Shown here one piece after another: positions 62,437 through 64,000 of a stretch of DNA of 64,000 bases (its first letter is position 1; the number at the start of each line of letters is the position of its first letter). The stretch covers positions 62,001 through 126,000 of the forward strand of contig CADDYT010000001.1 in the NCBI GenBank assembly GCA_902810755.1, in the 5' to 3' direction. The notes below the pieces were generated by a model that saw nothing but the letters and a program-made list of their open reading frames with translations, was not told where the DNA came from and made no database searches. The translations under genes were made by a program, and so were the position numbers. Source of the stretch: Chloroflexota bacterium. GTDB lineage: Bacteria > Chloroflexota > Ktedonobacteria > Ktedonobacterales > Ktedonobacteraceae.

Positions 62437-62621
62437 CAGTGTTCCTTCCTTTCAAAACTGAGGAAATATTCCATCAGTAGCACTTGATTTCTTTTCATTA
62501 CATACAGGAAGTTCCTGCTTCGCTTATATGGTACTCAGGCAATCTTACCAGGCAATTACTTTTGGAGTAACAATGACAAAGGGCATTTCATTCCCCTTCA
62601 TTGATAAATCATCACTTACGC

Positions 62622-64000
62622 AGAGCCCATATTGTCAACGCCGGTTGACAAATGGCTCATGCATCTTTTTGGTGAAGCAATTTCTGACGAAGGAGCTGAA
62701 AGCTGGCTCGACCATACATCAGTCGTTTGTGCGTTTTGATCTTGTTGACAGCACCCTCAACCGGTCCCTGACTCCACGGCAGGCTTAAACCGGCTTTCAC
62801 GGCATCGTAGTCGCGCTCAATGCCGGCCACGAAACTTTTCAATTCAGCAATCCCGCTGGCGGTGGCTTGCTCCATCCAAGTGCGTAACTGCTTTCCTTTG
62901 CGTTCGCGCATCATTTCCAGAAAGCTCTGGACGAGGGTATGAAGCGTCTGCACCTCAGTTGAGACGGTTAAGAGCCGATCCAGGCGCGTTTGCTCCTCCT
63001 GATCGAGTTGCTCACGCTGGCGCACCAGCAACCAGCACAGTTCTCGGGGGGAAATGGCTTCGGCTCGCTGTTTGCGAGAACGCGGCTCCTGCCCATCGCT
63101 GGTCGATTTGCGCAGATGCCCAAGATAGGCTCGCACGAGTGTATTGGCTCCCCGAAAGCCTTGCACTTGAATTTCGCGAAACAGTTGGGCGGCATTATGG
63201 CATCCCTGGCTCCAGCGCTCCAGCAAATAGGCTTCATAGGGATCAAGTAAACTGGCTCGCAAGGGTCTGGGCGTGGGCAACGGAGGACTGAATGGTTGGC
63301 GGAAATACTTGCGTACCGTCCCGCGGGCTAATCCCAACTCCACGCTGATCTTGCGCAGGCTCATTCCTGCCGCATAGAGTTCCTGTACCCGTTGAGAGAT
63401 CTGCCATTTGCGCAGCAGGCGTGCCTGAGTCTGACTCTGTTTGGCCGGGGTGGCAGAAAACGAGGTCAAGGGCTGTTCAAGGCTAGCTTGGATGGATGGC
63501 TCTGCAGCAGGTGCAGAGGGATCGGGAAGCTGAATATGGGCACGAATGAGAAACTTCTCGACGGCCTCTCCCAGATTCTTACACAGGTGCCAACGGTCGG
63601 CCACCTGTTGGGCAAGGGGCGCTCCCCACGTGGCTGCATCCGTATAGGCTTCCGCGCGGTCGCGACTCACCAGAGCCTCTTCTGGGTGTCCTTCAAGCCA
63701 GGCTTGCACGCTTTTCGCCTCACGGTCTGGCAGCAGATCAATGATGGCGTGGGTGTCTAAATCGACGATCACCGTGCCATAGCGTTTGCCACGTTTCCAG
63801 GCAAAGTCATCAATCCCCACATGTTCGACCGGCCCAATCGGCTGGGGAGCAAGGCGATGGAGGGAATGCAGATAGGTCGTGCGTGAAAGAGCAATGCCCA
63901 GCTTGACGCCTAAGCGCGCCCCTCCCTGAGCATTGAAAGCCACAACCATCGCCTGCACGATGCTACGCAAGCGGCTGGTGAGCCGAGATGAGGGCTCAAG
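62622..64000 (-). mobile_element. ISL3-family element, running off the right window edge
   Basis: The transposase gene and a terminal region are visible. The left end is placed near 62622 at GAGCCCATATTG, where a GC-rich inverted repeat (TTGTCAACGCCGGTTGACAA, itself a palindrome) lies close to the gene end. The other end is outside the window, so the boundary is a guess. Bases 62437-62621 hold no gene. Confidence 0.6.
62657..64000 (-). CDS. ISL3-family transposase, N-terminus beyond window edge
   Basis: About 447 codons are present and the frame is open at the edge. The DDE core shows VEHVGIDDFAWKRGKRYGTV (first aspartate region), SRDRAEAYTDAATWGAPLAQ, and QVADRWHLCKNLGEAVEKFL, then a helix-turn-helix insertion (MSLRKISVELGLARGTVRKY) and WSQGPVEGAVNKIKTHKRLM with the catalytic glutamate. 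An in-frame TTG at 63970 is only an internal codon: family members continue upstream as RLTSRLRSIVQA, which is seen here too. Confidence 0.9.
   Translation of the reverse strand, partial: LEPSSRLTSRLRSIVQAMVVAFNAQGGARLGVKLGIALSRTTYLHSLHRLAPQPIGPVEHVGIDDFAWKRGKRYGTVIVDLDTHAIIDLLPDREAKSVQAWLEGHPEEALVSRDRAEAYTDAATWGAPLAQQVADRWHLCKNLGEAVEKFLIRAHIQLPDPSAPAAEPSIQASLEQPLTSFSATPAKQSQTQARLLRKWQISQRVQELYAAGMSLRKISVELGLARGTVRKYFRQPFSPPLPTPRPLRASLLDPYEAYLLERWSQGCHNAAQLFREIQVQGFRGANTLVRAYLGHLRKSTSDGQEPRSRKQRAEAISPRELCWLLVRQREQLDQEEQTRLDRLLTVSTEVQTLHTLVQSFLEMMRERKGKQLRTWMEQATASGIAELKSFVAGIERDYDAVKAGLSLPWSQGPVEGAVNKIKTHKRLMYGRASFQLLRQKLLHQKDA

Overview
The window looks like a piece of a Ktedonobacteria-type chromosome (phylum Chloroflexota). 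The inference rests on protein style: GAF/PAS sensor kinases paired with OmpR-type regulators, an AfsR/SARP-type activator, tandem universal stress proteins, GC-rich coding DNA and a high insertion-sequence load. No rRNA or other phylogenetic marker is present, so the assignment is tentative.

Layout. 1-5.8 kb: a truncated P-loop ATPase, a DUF488 protein, a divergent response regulator/histidine kinase pair and a class I fructose-bisphosphate aldolase. 5.8-10.2 kb: a reduced complex I block, nuoF-nuoG-nuoI, with very short ORFs where nuoE and nuoH would be expected. 10.4-12.8 kb: a Ham1/RdgB pyrophosphatase, a broken MOSC gene, a DUF2249-hemerythrin fusion and a second DUF488 gene. 13.1-28.1 kb: a long minus-strand array for sugar-phosphate flux (glycogen debranching, phosphoketolase, phosphoglycerate-mutase-like protein, transaldolase) and redox or stress defence (two MDR oxidoreductases, two SDR-fold proteins, a Rieske membrane protein, an AhpD-like protein with in-frame UGA, Dps, GTP cyclohydrolase I with a RibD-like reductase). 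28.4-35.1 kb: universal stress proteins, AlkA-type glycosylase, OsmC, zinc-ribbon protein, ferredoxin and a cupredoxin lipoprotein. 35.2-43.5 kb: an IS, then DUF2249 / heme-copper-oxidase-like membrane protein / DUF59 / cupin genes and a second divergent regulator/kinase pair. 43.5-52 kb: an integrase remnant, a HEAT-like protein, a PQQ-propeller lipoprotein, two methyltransferases and a SARP regulator. 53-64 kb: a mobile-element pile-up (IS1182, IS21, IS3 and ISL3 types) that has broken at least two resident genes.

Three results stand out. First, the AhpD-family gene at 24359-24811 has TGA exactly where the second cysteine of its CxxC motif belongs, followed by a hairpin with the geometry of a bacterial SECIS element, so it may be a selenoprotein. 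Second, six intergenic sites share an 11-bp direct-repeat operator (consensus near GTGAYTGATYTGTGA) in the direction of transcription; in five of them the operator ends exactly 33 nt before a -10-like hexamer. They precede the aldolase, both DUF488 genes, OsmC, a zinc-ribbon operon and, more weakly, an MDR oxidoreductase, and look like one regulon of a PhoB/OmpR-type activator. Third, two DUF2249 operons share a CRP/FNR-type palindrome placed identically (22 nt) before a -10 hexamer, the class II activator position.

The IS21-family element at 56339-60150 can be resolved to the base (18-bp terminal repeats, 5-bp target duplication). Removing it restores a YtxH-like gene, and it carries two extra genes between its ends.
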